Below are positions 1 to 8,505 of a DNA stretch of 64,000 bases, piece by piece (position 1 is the stretch's first letter; each line of letters starts with the position of its first letter). The stretch is from Nocardiopsis coralli (GTDB lineage Bacteria > Actinomycetota > Actinomycetes > Streptosporangiales > Streptosporangiaceae): assembly GCF_014892575.1 (NCBI RefSeq), contig NZ_JADBGI010000003.1:273915-337914 (forward strand), in the 5' to 3' direction. The translations under genes were made by a program, and so were the position numbers. A model generated the notes under the pieces. That model saw nothing but the letters and a program-made list of their open reading frames with translations. It did not search any database and had not been told where the DNA came from.

Positions 1-287
1 TCGGCGGTCTGGGCGTCCATGTCGGCCAGCGCCAGGTACAGCTCCGTGGTGGCCATGGCCTGCGGCCCGGCGTCGTGGCCGAGCACCTCCATGCCGTCCC
101 GGGCCTGCCCGAGGGTGGAGCCCGCCGAGACCGCCAGCCCGCCCACCGCGACGACCGCGGCCGCGGTCAGCAGCCACAGGCGCGCGGGCGTGGTGCGCAG
201 GCGCGCGCGCAGGCCCGACCGGGGCCGCTCATCCCCGCTGGAGGACGATGACGGTCCACGCACCGACGTAGATGCGGTCGTTGTCAT
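1..287 (-). CDS. GlnX-like membrane protein, N-terminal part (runs off the window)
   Basis: Only the first 95 or so residues are present; the gene continues past base 1. It starts with a short basic cytoplasmic tail, then one membrane segment (about residues 37-58, LWLLTAAAVVAVGGLAV), then an extracytoplasmic stretch with the helical pattern ELYLALADMDAQTA. That layout is seen in GlnX-type proteins, which sit beside pknG in mycobacteria and relay amino-acid binding by the lipoprotein GlnH to PknG. The pknG-type gene 3 kb upstream makes this reading likely, but it is inference from a fragment. I chose the ATG at 287 because GAGG lies 9 nt upstream; this overlaps the end of the FHA gene by 59 nt. 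A GTG at 263 is the alternative. Confidence 0.55.
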   Translation of the reverse strand, partial: MTTTASTSVRGPSSSSSGDERPRSGLRARLRTTPARLWLLTAAAVVAVGGLAVSAGSTLGQARDGMEVLGHDAGPQAMATTELYLALADMDAQTA

Positions 288-924
288 TGAGGGGGACCTC
301 CACGTTGGGGGTGATGGGGTTCGCGGTCCCGTTGACCGTGGTTCCGTTGGTCGACCCGGGGTCCAGGAGCGCCCACGTGTCACCCTCGCGTGCGACGAGG
401 ACCGCGTGAACGTGGGAGATCGCGGGGTCCCCGCCGGGGCCGCCCAGGTCGATCTCGGGGGTGAAACCGCGGGAGGCGCTGCGCCGGCCGATGTGGACCC
501 GGTCGCTGTCCAGGGTGACCCTGCGGGGCCGGTGGCCGGTGGGGAAGGCGATGCGCGCGGGGTCGAGCATGCCCTGGTCGACCATGTACTGGTAGTAGGC
601 CGGGTCGGCGGCCACGACGGCGCGCCAGATGGCGCCGAGGGGGCTGGCACCGGGGTGGCGGCGCTGGTGTGCTCCGGACCGGGACGCGAAGTCGTACCCG
701 CACTCCTCGCAGAAGCGCCCGGCGCGGGAGGTCCCGCACTCGGGGCAGGGACCTCCGCGGGGTTCTCCGGCGGGCGGACGCGGCGCGGGGACGGGCGGTG
801 TGGTCGGGGGCGCGTGGGTGCGGGGGTCGGGGGCGGCGAGCGGGGCGAGGGTCTGCAGGCGGAGCCCGCACACGTCGCAGAAGTCGTCGGATGTGGAGTC
901 GTGCCCGGACGGGCAACTCGGCAT
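229..924 (-). CDS. FHA-domain protein with two zinc ribbons
   Basis: 231 aa. Residues 1-25 form a zinc ribbon (CPSGHDSTSDDFCDVCG), a proline-rich linker follows, and a second ribbon (CPECGTSRAGRFCEECG) lies near residues 60-80. The C-terminal 100 residues are a forkhead-associated domain with the usual elements: IGR, SHVHA, DPGSTNGTTVNG. FHA domains bind phosphothreonine, so the protein probably reads the output of the kinase and phosphatase encoded just upstream. In mycobacteria PknG acts on the FHA protein GarA; this protein lacks an obvious GarA-type ETTS phosphosite near its N-terminus, so it is an analogue at most. AGGAGGG precedes the ATG by about 5 nt. It is 18 nt downstream of the VWA gene, in the same operon. 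Confidence 0.9.
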   Translation of the reverse strand: MPSCPSGHDSTSDDFCDVCGLRLQTLAPLAAPDPRTHAPPTTPPVPAPRPPAGEPRGGPCPECGTSRAGRFCEECGYDFASRSGAHQRRHPGASPLGAIWRAVVAADPAYYQYMVDQGMLDPARIAFPTGHRPRRVTLDSDRVHIGRRSASRGFTPEIDLGGPGGDPAISHVHAVLVAREGDTWALLDPGSTNGTTVNGTANPITPNVEVPLNDNDRIYVGAWTVIVLQRG

Positions 925-942
925 GGGGTCCCTCCTACCCGG

Positions 943-2280
943 TCAGGGGGTGCCGTCCGGCCCCGGGGGTTCGCGGCGCGCCCGCGTGCGGACGGTCCGG
1001 GTCGAGTTGGTGTCCAGCGTCATCTCGTCGACCTTGTCGACCTGGGAGCGCAGCCGCACGGTCCCGGTCCCGGCGTCGACCACGTCCACGACCCTGGAGA
1101 GCAGCCGGGTGGTCTCCTCGTCCCCGGACTCGTGCGCCAGGGCCACGGCGCGTCCCAGCCGGGTGGTGGCTGTGTCCTCGTCGCCGTCGCGGCGGGCGGC
1201 CAGGCCCTCCTGGATGGCCTCGGCGAGCTCGGCCTGCCCGGTGTAGTGGGCGACCCTCGGATCGATCCCGGTGGAGCGCTCCTCGTCGGCGGTCCACTCG
1301 GCGAGGATGTTCCCGGAGGCCAGGACCCGGTCCTCGGCCCCGTCGCCGCCGGGCAGCACCACACGGACCCACCCCGCGCGCATCTGGCGGCCCGGGTCGC
1401 CGGGCGGCACCTCCACGCACACGTGGTAGTCGCGGCTCTCGGCGCCCCAGGAACCGGTGGGGTAGTCCCCGGCCTGTGGAACCCGTTCGACCGCGCGGGC
1501 GGTGAGCTCCTGCACGGTGGGTGCGACCTGTTTGACGTAGCGCACCACGGCGTTCTGCGGGGTCCACAGCCGCAGGGCGACGTCGGCCACGGACTTGCCC
1601 ATCGAGGTGCGGGCCATGGCGCGGAAGTCCTCGACCAGGTCGTCCGGGTCGGCGATCAGCCCCGGACCGCCGCCGAGCAGGGCCTCGTCGATGAGGCGCA
1701 GGTCTTCGACGCGCCAGTCGGTGCCCACGCCCCGGCAGTCGCACACGAAGGTTCCGGCCAGGGACTCGAGGGTCTCGGTGAACTCCGCGCGGGACTCGTT
1801 GTTCTGCCCGTCGGTGAGCAGGATCGTGTGCCTGGGCCCGTCGGCGCCCTCGAACAGCGACGCCGCACGCTTCAACCACGCGCCCATGCGGGTGCCGCCG
1901 TCGGCCCGCAGCCGCCCGATCGCCTCGTACGCCTCCGCGCGCGTGCGGTCGTCGACCTCCACGAGTGCGGGACGCGAGGGGTAGATCATCTGCGCCTCGC
2001 GGTGCCCGGCCACGACCGCGAACCGCACCCCGTCGCGCAGGGTCTCGACGGCGGCGCGGGCGGCGCGCTTGGCGGCGTTGATCTTCTGGCCGTACATCGA
2101 CCCGGAGGTGTCGACGACCACGACCTGGTTGGCGCGGACGGCGTCGCCGGCCGCGACGGGGGTCTCGGAGGTGACACCGACGACGGCATGGACCTCGCGT
2201 GCGCCGAGGGGCAGATGGGGGTTCTGGTCGATCTCGACCCGGAAGGCCGGGCCGGGCGCGGACTCAGACGGGTGCGGCAC
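943..2280 (-). CDS. von Willebrand factor A domain protein
   Basis: 445 aa, GTG start with GAGGGGG upstream. A VWA domain occupies about residues 48-215: the MIDAS metal site is seen as VVVVDTSGSM (DxSxS), followed by GGTRMGAWL and ILLTDGQNN. The C-terminal half is a beta-rich region (CVEVPPGDPGRQMRAGWVRV) and a helical end containing RVVDVVDAGTGTVRLR, as in Streptomyces-type VWA proteins of phospho-signalling clusters. No signal peptide or membrane segment is visible, so it is probably cytosolic. The start overlaps the end of the PP2C gene by 17 nt, so the two are probably translationally coupled. Its partner is unknown; a scaffold role for the kinase/phosphatase pair is a guess. Confidence 0.88.
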   Translation of the reverse strand: MPHPSESAPGPAFRVEIDQNPHLPLGAREVHAVVGVTSETPVAAGDAVRANQVVVVDTSGSMYGQKINAAKRAARAAVETLRDGVRFAVVAGHREAQMIYPSRPALVEVDDRTRAEAYEAIGRLRADGGTRMGAWLKRAASLFEGADGPRHTILLTDGQNNESRAEFTETLESLAGTFVCDCRGVGTDWRVEDLRLIDEALLGGGPGLIADPDDLVEDFRAMARTSMGKSVADVALRLWTPQNAVVRYVKQVAPTVQELTARAVERVPQAGDYPTGSWGAESRDYHVCVEVPPGDPGRQMRAGWVRVVLPGGDGAEDRVLASGNILAEWTADEERSTGIDPRVAHYTGQAELAEAIQEGLAARRDGDEDTATTRLGRAVALAHESGDEETTRLLSRVVDVVDAGTGTVRLRSQVDKVDEMTLDTNSTRTVRTRARREPPGPDGTP

Positions 2281-3619
2281 GGGGACCCCCTCGGGAGACG
2301 GGGACGGGGACGACGACCACGGTGATGTTGTCCTTGCCGCCGGCTCTCAGCGCCAGGCCGACGTAGTCGCGCGCGGCCGCCAGGGGGTCGGCGTCCGCTC
2401 TCGGTACGGCGCCGGCCATCTCCCCGGGTTCGGCGTAGTAGTTCCACAGCCCGTCGCTGCACAGCACCACCGCGCCGGGCCCGGTCGGGGTGACGGTCGA
2501 GACGTGGGCGTCGATCTCGCCGGAGTCGGCGCCCATCCACGCGATGAGGGCGTGGGCGTGCGTCGAGCGCATCGCCTCCTCGCGGGTGAGCGCCCCGGCC
2601 TGGACCATCGCCTCGGCCCAGGAGTCGTCGCGGGTCAGCAGTGCGGGTGCGTCGGCGCCCTCGGTGTCGGAGACCCAGTAGGCGCGGCTGTCCCCGACCC
2701 AGCCGACCGTCACCGACCCGGTGCCGGCGTCGACCACGGCCGAGACGAACGTGCACGCCGGGGCGGAGCTGGGCGAGTCGGCGATGGCCGCGACGGCCTC
2801 GGCTGCCCGGGTCATGGCCTCCCCGGTGGCCTTGCGGGGGTCGTCACCCTCCGCGACCCGTTCGGCCAGGACCGCCGCTCCGGTCTCGGCGGTGATGCGG
2901 GAGGCCTCGTCGGAACGGGGCGAACTGGAGACGCCGTCGCAGACGACCGCGCACACCGTCCCCGCCCCGTACCCGGCGCCGTCCGGCACGAGGCGGACGG
3001 CCATGGCGTCCTCGTTGCGGCGGTGGCGGAGGCCGATGTCGCTGACCCCGGAGGCCGACACGGTCCGCACCACCACGTGGTCGCGGCCAGTGGGCTGCAG
3101 GTATCCGCAGTCGTCGCAGTAGCCGTCGGTGACCCGGCCCGGGCACCAGGCGCAGGCCTGCGGGTCGGGGTCGGCCCCCTCCCCGGACGGGCGGGCCCAC
3201 GGGGACACGGCGCCCGCGGGCTGCACGGTGCGCTCCGCGGAGTTCACGGCGTCGCGGCGTACCGGCTGGGTGGCGAGCGCGTCGATCTGGTCCCACTCGG
3301 AGTCCACCGCGAGGCTGTCGGTCAGGGAGGTCCCGCCCGTGTGCACGTGTTCGCCGTGGTCCGAGGGCCGGTCCCAGCGCGCACCGCTCGGGGTGGTCCA
3401 GTCGCCCTCCTCGGGGCGCCCGCGGGCGGTCACCGAGGACAGGGTCGTGTCCCCGTCCTCCCGGGACGCCCCCAGGGGGATCCCGTTGCGGCCGAGGCCC
3501 TCCGGTTCCGGAGTGGCCCGGCGCACCTCGTCCGGCAGGGTGCGGCCGCAGCCCTCACAGAAGGCGTCTCCTGCGTTCACCCTGTCGGCGCATCCGGGGC
3601 AGGTCCGCACCTTTGTCAT
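2264..3619 (-). CDS. PP2C-family Ser/Thr protein phosphatase with zinc ribbons
   Basis: 451 aa. It begins with a zinc ribbon (CPGCADRVNAGDAFCEGCG), has a disordered linker, a second ribbon (CAWCPGRVTDGYCDDCG, near residue 160), then a PP2C domain of about 240 residues. Metal and catalytic motifs are RHRRNEDA, VVCDGVSSS, VGDSRAYW, LCSDGLWNY and GGKDNIT. The usual DGMGG is replaced by DGVSSS, but the metal-binding aspartates are present, so activity is expected. It would reverse phosphorylation by the adjacent PknG-type kinase. I chose the ATG at 3619 because GAAGGA sits 6 nt upstream; a GTG at 3640 that overlaps the kinase stop (GTGA) is the alternative and would add 7 residues. Confidence 0.92.
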   Translation of the reverse strand: MTKVRTCPGCADRVNAGDAFCEGCGRTLPDEVRRATPEPEGLGRNGIPLGASREDGDTTLSSVTARGRPEEGDWTTPSGARWDRPSDHGEHVHTGGTSLTDSLAVDSEWDQIDALATQPVRRDAVNSAERTVQPAGAVSPWARPSGEGADPDPQACAWCPGRVTDGYCDDCGYLQPTGRDHVVVRTVSASGVSDIGLRHRRNEDAMAVRLVPDGAGYGAGTVCAVVCDGVSSSPRSDEASRITAETGAAVLAERVAEGDDPRKATGEAMTRAAEAVAAIADSPSSAPACTFVSAVVDAGTGSVTVGWVGDSRAYWVSDTEGADAPALLTRDDSWAEAMVQAGALTREEAMRSTHAHALIAWMGADSGEIDAHVSTVTPTGPGAVVLCSDGLWNYYAEPGEMAGAVPRADADPLAAARDYVGLALRAGGKDNITVVVVPVPVSRGGPRAAPV

Positions 3620-3636
3620 CGCCGTTCCTTCGTTGC

Positions 3637-6009
3637 TCACAGCAGCGTCTTCGGACGTAGGGAGTTGGCCCGGTCGACCAGCGCGTACCGGTCGGCGGGC
3701 GACCGGGCCCAGTGCGCCAGGGCCCGGTAGCGCCGTTCCAGGTCGGTGCGCACGCCCTCCTCGGTGAGGGGTGCGCCCAGCAGTCGGGCGGAGGGGTCGG
3801 CGCGGCCTCCGCGGCCGAGCCAGTCCAGGGCGCCCTCCAGGACCCGCACGGCGAGGCGGTCGCCGCGCTCGCTGTCGAGCCCCAGGCGCCCGAGCCGTTC
3901 GCCGGCCCGCAGGAAGTCATCGGCGGCGTGGGGGTCCTCGCCGGTGACGAGCAGGGCGACCAGCACCGTCTGGGCGTGCACGTGGAGGCTGGACAGTTCC
4001 GGGACGGTGTCCAGGACCTCGATGGCGCGGGACCGCTGCCCCTGGGCACGGCGGATGCGGGCCAGCCCGAAAGCGGCGCTGACGTAGGAGTGGTCGGTGT
4101 TCCAGACCGTCCGGTACAGCCCGGCGGCGGTCTCCAGACCCCCGGTGCGCTCGGCGGCCAGGGCCAGGCCGAGCTTGGGGGCGATCTCGCCCGGCAGGTG
4201 GGAGTAGAGCTCGTCGAAGTGGGCGTGCGCGTCCTCGAACTCGCCGTCGCCCAGCTCCATCACGGCCATGTACCACATGGTCCGCCAGTCGCCCGGCATC
4301 GTCTGGTTGAAGGCGTGCAGGGTCTCGGTGGCCTCGAGCTTGCGGCCCTCGGTGATGAGCGCGCGCACGAGCATGAGCCGGGTCTCGGGGGTGGGCGCGG
4401 GTGCGGAGCGCAGGGTCGGCACGAGTTCGGCCGGGGAGAGCGAGGAGAACCCGCGCAGGAGCTGGGCTGCCGGGTCTCCCGGGTCGATGAGCGGGGCCGG
4501 GAGCAGCGCGGCGGCCCGGGTGGGCGAGGGCGGTTCCAACAGGGTGTCGGAGTCGTGGGGGCCCACGTCGGCGGCGCTGAAGCTCTCCGGGCCGAACAGG
4601 GACGAGGACGCCGGGTGCGGGGACTCGTCCAGGTCGGCGAGGACCTCGCGCAGCACCCCGGTGAGCTGCTCGGCCATGTCGGCGGCGTCGTGGAACCGCC
4701 GTTCCGGTTCGTTGTGGGTGGACCGGCGCAGCAGGCGGTCGTAGGACTCGTAGCGGCGCAGCAACGGCACCGACTCGCGCGGCGGCAGGCTGTGGGGATG
4801 ACGCCTCCGGAAACTGAACCGGAAGCTCAGCACGGCCAGGGCCCGGCCCACGGCGTACAGGTCGGAGCTGACCGAGGGCCCCGACCGGATGATCTCCTCC
4901 TCGGGCACCCGGTAGCCGGGGGTGGTGTAGACGGGGCTGGCGGTGTCGTCGATGCGCCGCACGCCGCCCAGGTCGATGAGCTTGATCTGCTCCTCGCTCT
5001 GGATGACGTTGTCGGGCTTGAAGTCGCAGTACAGCAGGTTCTTGGCGTGCAGGTAACCGAGGGCGCGCAGGCACTCCAGCCCGTAGGCGATGACCTGGGC
5101 CAGGGGCAGTGCCTGGTCCTCCTCGCCCTCGCCCCGGCGGTCCAGCAGCAGTTCGCGCAGGGACTTGCCGCCCACGTACTCCATGACGATGTGCCCGCCC
5201 GGGATCCCGGTCTCGGGGTCGGGGTGCTGGGCGAAGTTGATGATCTTGACGATGTTGGGGTGCTCGACCTGCGACAGGTACTCGCGTTCGGCCGCGGCGG
5301 CCTTGTGCGCCTCGGCGTCGCCGGCGTTGAGCAGGCCCTTGAGCACGACCCAGCGGTCGTTGACGTTGCGGTCGCGGGCGAGGTAGATCCAGCCGAGCCC
5401 GCCGTGGGCCAGGCAGCCGAGCACCTCGTACTGGCCGCCGACCATGTCGCCCTCGACGAGCTTGGGCACGAAGGAGAACTGGGTCCCGCAGCGGCGGCAG
5501 AAACCCTGGGTGCGGCCGGGCTGCCCTCCCCGGCTGCGGCCGACCTTCTCGTTGCAGTGGCCGCAGTAGCGGTTCTTCTCCGCGACGACGGGGTCGGTCA
5601 TGACCGCCTCGGACGGGTCGCGGTAGGGCACGACCGGCACCTGCACCAGGCCCATGCCGAGCATGCCCCGCGAGGTGGGGCGGCTGGTGCGGCCGGAGGA
5701 GCTGCCGCTCAGCGGGGTTCCGGTGCTCCCTGCCGTGTTGCCGGGGCCGCTGCGTCCGGACAGGCGCACGTTCCCGGACACCGGGTGGGAACCGGAGTCG
5801 TCACCGCTGCCGGGGTCGCTGCCGGGGCGCCCGGGCCACTCCTCGGGGGGCGCGGCACCCGGGCGGGGGACCGGGGGGAACGGCCCCGGGGGTCGGGGGG
5901 CGGATCGGTCCTGGTCGGGGGTTCGCACGTCTGGGGGGGCCAGGCCGCACACGCCGCAGAATCCGTCCTCGATACGGCCGGTGCAACCGGGAGCCGTGCA
6001 TTGGGTCAT
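3637..6009 (-). CDS. pknG: PknG-type serine/threonine protein kinase
   Basis: 790 aa, close to mycobacterial PknG (about 750) plus an extra N-terminal zinc ribbon (CTAPGCTGRIEDGFCGVCG, residues 4-22). After a disordered region comes the rubredoxin-like domain characteristic of PknG: CGHC near 149 and CRRCG near 171. The kinase domain covers about 190-450: glycine loop AHGGLGWIYLA, Lys 224 (VVLKG), catalytic loop YCDFKPDN with Asp 329, and DLG in place of DFG, all as in PknG. The last 270 residues are helical and TPR-like. PknG kinases are soluble regulators of glutamate and TCA metabolism in actinobacteria. It heads a run with PP2C, VWA, FHA and GlnX-like genes, and follows the coiled-coil gene by 16 nt. 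Confidence 0.95.
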   Translation of the reverse strand: MTQCTAPGCTGRIEDGFCGVCGLAPPDVRTPDQDRSAPRPPGPFPPVPRPGAAPPEEWPGRPGSDPGSGDDSGSHPVSGNVRLSGRSGPGNTAGSTGTPLSGSSSGRTSRPTSRGMLGMGLVQVPVVPYRDPSEAVMTDPVVAEKNRYCGHCNEKVGRSRGGQPGRTQGFCRRCGTQFSFVPKLVEGDMVGGQYEVLGCLAHGGLGWIYLARDRNVNDRWVVLKGLLNAGDAEAHKAAAAEREYLSQVEHPNIVKIINFAQHPDPETGIPGGHIVMEYVGGKSLRELLLDRRGEGEEDQALPLAQVIAYGLECLRALGYLHAKNLLYCDFKPDNVIQSEEQIKLIDLGGVRRIDDTASPVYTTPGYRVPEEEIIRSGPSVSSDLYAVGRALAVLSFRFSFRRRHPHSLPPRESVPLLRRYESYDRLLRRSTHNEPERRFHDAADMAEQLTGVLREVLADLDESPHPASSSLFGPESFSAADVGPHDSDTLLEPPSPTRAAALLPAPLIDPGDPAAQLLRGFSSLSPAELVPTLRSAPAPTPETRLMLVRALITEGRKLEATETLHAFNQTMPGDWRTMWYMAVMELGDGEFEDAHAHFDELYSHLPGEIAPKLGLALAAERTGGLETAAGLYRTVWNTDHSYVSAAFGLARIRRAQGQRSRAIEVLDTVPELSSLHVHAQTVLVALLVTGEDPHAADDFLRAGERLGRLGLDSERGDRLAVRVLEGALDWLGRGGRADPSARLLGAPLTEEGVRTDLERRYRALAHWARSPADRYALVDRANSLRPKTLL

Positions 6010-6025
6010 CTGTTGTGCACCACCA

Positions 6026-7318
6026 TCACTCTCGCCCTTCTGACGCTCCCGCGCCCGGTGTGGTTCTGTTCGATCCGCAACCGGATCCGGCCACCTGTCT
6101 CAGGGCGTCGCGGTAGGCGGCGAGGGCCGCGGTGGCCTCGCGCAGGTCACCCGGGGCGCGCCACAGGGCCCGTTGTGCGCGGCGGTCCTCGGTGAGCAGG
6201 CGTTCGTCCTCGGCCAGACCGAGGCGCACCGCGCGGGCCCGGTACCCGTCCAGGCGCCCGCGGAGTTCACCGCGGCGATCGAGGAGGCCCTGGAGGTTCT
6301 CCTCGCGTTCGGTGAGGTCGTCGACGGTCTCGTGCACGGCCTGCTGGAGCCTGCCGTGGAGGGTGCCGAGCTCGCGCCAGCGGCCGCGGTCCCGCAGCGC
6401 GGCCATCTGCGCCAGGCCCGAGCGCAGGGGCGGGACGGCGTCGGGGACCTCGATCGGGGCGGGGACAGCGACGGCCTCGGCCACACGTCTGCGGAGCGCG
6501 GCGGTGCGGCCCGCCTTCACCTCGGCGTCGTCGATGGCCCACGCGAGGCGTTCGGCGCTCTCGTCGTAGGAATCGCGCATCCGCAGGGCGTCCCGGAGCT
6601 CACCGGCGGTGCGTTCGAACCGCACGCGGGCCCGTTCGAGGCCGGAGGTGTCGACCGTGTCGTCCTCGGCGACCAGGGAGAGGGGGTCGCGCCGTATGGT
6701 CTCCCCGAGCGCGGCGAGCTCGGTGCGCAGGGGTTCGTGGTCGTCCTCGTCCCCGCCGACCATCCCGGCCAGCGAACCGATCTCCTGCCACAGGGCCTCG
6801 AGGTCGCCGAGCCGGGGGTGGAGCACCTCCCAGGCGGACTCTGCCTCGGCGACGACCCGCGCTGCCTCGTCGTAGTCGGCGGACATGCGGGCGACCGCCT
6901 CGGCGAGCGAGAGGTGTTCGGTGTCGTCGTCGAGGAGCCCCCGGCGTTCCAGCGGCCGGGGTTCGAGCGGGAGCGCGACCGCGGGCCCGGTCAGGACGCG
7001 GGAGAGGGACTCGCGGACGGAGCCGTCCTCACCCCCGGAACCGCGGAGGGCGCAGGCCTGGTCGACGACGTTCTCGAAGGCCCCGTACACCGTCCACAGC
7101 CTGTGGATACTTCGCTCGGCCCGCACCCACCGCTCCCGGGTGCGGCCCACGGGGTCTGCGCCCTGGAGCATGCGCTGGGCGACGTTGCGGTCCAGGTCGG
7201 CCAACTGGAGGGAGATGCGTGTACGTTCGCCCCGCACACGGTTGAGCGCCTCCTCGATGCCCTCCCAACTCATGGACGGGTTCTGGGCCCCCGACGCGCT
7301 CGCCACCGTCCCTACCAC
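6026..7318 (-). CDS. coiled-coil protein of unknown function in the pknG operon
   Basis: Up to 430 aa with no family I recognise. The sequence is almost wholly helical with long charged heptad-like stretches (for example around residues 18-50, 130-200 and 230-300). It has no Cys-rich motif, signal peptide or membrane segment. It lies 16 nt upstream of pknG and is transcribed with it, so a structural or adaptor role for the kinase complex is plausible. The start is unclear: GTG at 7318 has GGGGAG directly before it, whereas the ATG at 7273 begins the better-looking helical part (MSWEGIEEAL). Because pknG and everything downstream lie on the same strand, this is probably the first gene of the operon. 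Confidence 0.75.
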   Translation of the reverse strand: MVGTVASASGAQNPSMSWEGIEEALNRVRGERTRISLQLADLDRNVAQRMLQGADPVGRTRERWVRAERSIHRLWTVYGAFENVVDQACALRGSGGEDGSVRESLSRVLTGPAVALPLEPRPLERRGLLDDDTEHLSLAEAVARMSADYDEAARVVAEAESAWEVLHPRLGDLEALWQEIGSLAGMVGGDEDDHEPLRTELAALGETIRRDPLSLVAEDDTVDTSGLERARVRFERTAGELRDALRMRDSYDESAERLAWAIDDAEVKAGRTAALRRRVAEAVAVPAPIEVPDAVPPLRSGLAQMAALRDRGRWRELGTLHGRLQQAVHETVDDLTEREENLQGLLDRRGELRGRLDGYRARAVRLGLAEDERLLTEDRRAQRALWRAPGDLREATAALAAYRDALRQVAGSGCGSNRTTPGAGASEGRE

Positions 7319-7487
7319 TCCCCGCGTCCGGCCCCCGCGCCGTGCGCGGAGCAGCCGGTGTCTCGATGCCGGGGCGCGCCCGGCCGCCGCCCCTCACACG
7401 AGTCTGACCCCCTCCCGCCCCCATCACAAGGGAATGCGGGACTTACGCAGCTCGATGCACGGTTCGTGGCGGCAGGGGCCCCGGAGG

Positions 7488-8039
7488 TCATGGGGCCGGG
7501 TGGGACGTCCGGACACGCTCCAGCACGAAGGCGGCACGGTCGGCGACGGGCACGAGGGGGAGTTCGACCGTCTCGTAACCGAACGCTGGATAGGCCTCCA
7601 CCATCGCGTCGTGGGTGCGCACGGCCTCGTCCCAGGACTGGTGGCGTTCGGTGTCGGCCCCGAAGATCTCCGCCCACGGGGGCGCCACGAACACGGTGCG
7701 GTGATACCGGAACCGGCGTGCGGCCTCGGCGACGTGTCCAGGCACCTGCTCGCCCCGCAGCAGGTGCCTGCCGACCAGGTCGGGCACACCGCGGTCACAG
7801 AAGACCGGGCCGGGCAGGGCGGCGGCCTCGCGGTGCGAACGGAGCTCCCACTGGAGCATGAGCTCGCCGAAGAGGCGGGGGTCGTCCCGGTCGAGGCCGG
7901 GGCCGCCGATCTCGCGCTGGTCGCGGATGATCGCCCGCCCGGCCTCCGGGGTGCGGGCGTACCCGAGCCCGGCGAGGTGGTCGAGGAGGGTGGTCTTGCC
8001 CGCCCCGGGGCCGCCGGTGACGACGACGAGGTGGTCCAT
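7488..8039 (-). CDS. small P-loop ATPase/kinase (AAA_28 type)
   Basis: 183 aa. The N-terminus is a Walker A loop (VVVTGGPGAGKTTLL), and VFCDRGVPD near residue 88 serves as the Walker B-like strand. This layout (short single-domain P-loop protein, GRAIIRDQ after the first helix) fits the AAA_28/NadR-like kinases that phosphorylate small molecules. The substrate is unknown. The start is the ATG at 8039, which has GGAAGGA 7 nt upstream and puts the P-loop at the very N-terminus; longer readings of this frame are not needed. It diverges from the ABM-domain gene across 64 bp that must hold both promoters. Confidence 0.85.
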   Translation of the reverse strand: MDHLVVVTGGPGAGKTTLLDHLAGLGYARTPEAGRAIIRDQREIGGPGLDRDDPRLFGELMLQWELRSHREAAALPGPVFCDRGVPDLVGRHLLRGEQVPGHVAEAARRFRYHRTVFVAPPWAEIFGADTERHQSWDEAVRTHDAMVEAYPAFGYETVELPLVPVADRAAFVLERVRTSHPAP

Positions 8040-8103
8040 GTACGTTCCTTCCGTGGTCCTGCCGGGAGGTGCCCGGCCGTGGTGAGGAGGGAGGGGCTCC
8101 GCT

Positions 8104-8433
8104 GTGCCGAACCCCGTGTCCCTGGTGATCTCGGTGCGCGCCCGGCCGGGGTGCCGCGAGGCCTTCCTGGAGGGCATCGCCCGCAACGCACGGGCGTCGG
8201 TGCGCGACGAGCCGGGCTGCCTGCGCTTCGACGTGACGGCGGACGCCGCGGACCCGGACCTGTTCTGGGTGCACGAGGTCTTCCGCGATCAGGGGGCGTT
8301 GGAGGAGCACCGCCGCAGCCCGCACTTCTTGGCGTGGCAACAGGAGAAGACCCAGGTGGTCGTGGCGGGGAGCCAGCAGGGCCACCTGGGCCGACTGGTC
8401 GTGGACGAGGGGGCTGCGCCGCCCCGCCCGTGA
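8104..8433 (+). CDS. antibiotic biosynthesis monooxygenase (ABM) domain protein
   Basis: 109 aa, GTG start behind a GGAGGG box. It is one ABM-type ferredoxin-like domain: VSLVISVRARPG at the first strand, EPGCLRFDV, FWVHEVFRDQGALEEHRRSPHF. Such proteins act as small cofactor-free monooxygenases or as YgiN/LsrG-like quinol or autoinducer-modifying enzymes, usually as dimers. No cluster of secondary-metabolite genes surrounds it, so a housekeeping YgiN-like role is as likely as an antibiotic one. It ends 7 bp before a small palindromic element and faces the HdeD-like gene. Confidence 0.88.
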   Translation: MPNPVSLVISVRARPGCREAFLEGIARNARASVRDEPGCLRFDVTADAADPDLFWVHEVFRDQGALEEHRRSPHFLAWQQEKTQVVVAGSQQGHLGRLVVDEGAAPPRP

Positions 8434-8440
8434 CAGGACG

Positions 8441-8505
8441 CTACGGGGTGCCCGGCCAACACCGACCACCTGCTGCGCGGAAGGCGTCCACCGAACAAGC
8501 CCTAG
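8441..8505. repeat. 65-bp palindromic element, short relative of the MITE-like element at 16.5 kb
   Basis: The stretch runs from CTACGGGGTG to CAAGCCCTAG and is an imperfect palindrome. Bases 8468-8479 (ACCTGCTGCGCG) and 8479-8503 (GGAAGGCGTCCACC then GAACAAGCCCT) match two blocks of the 16542-16762 element in the same order, the second with 22 of 25 identities. In that element they are 160 bp apart; here they abut, as expected of an internal deletion derivative. It lies between two convergent genes, and its right end supplies the stop codon of the HdeD-like gene, so it may also work as a bidirectional terminator. Confidence 0.55.

Noticed and set aside
19..2325. 768-codon plus-strand open frame
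   Set aside because: It is antisense to the FHA, VWA and PP2C genes, has low-complexity Gly/Arg/Val composition typical of shadow frames in GC-rich DNA, and shows no domain.
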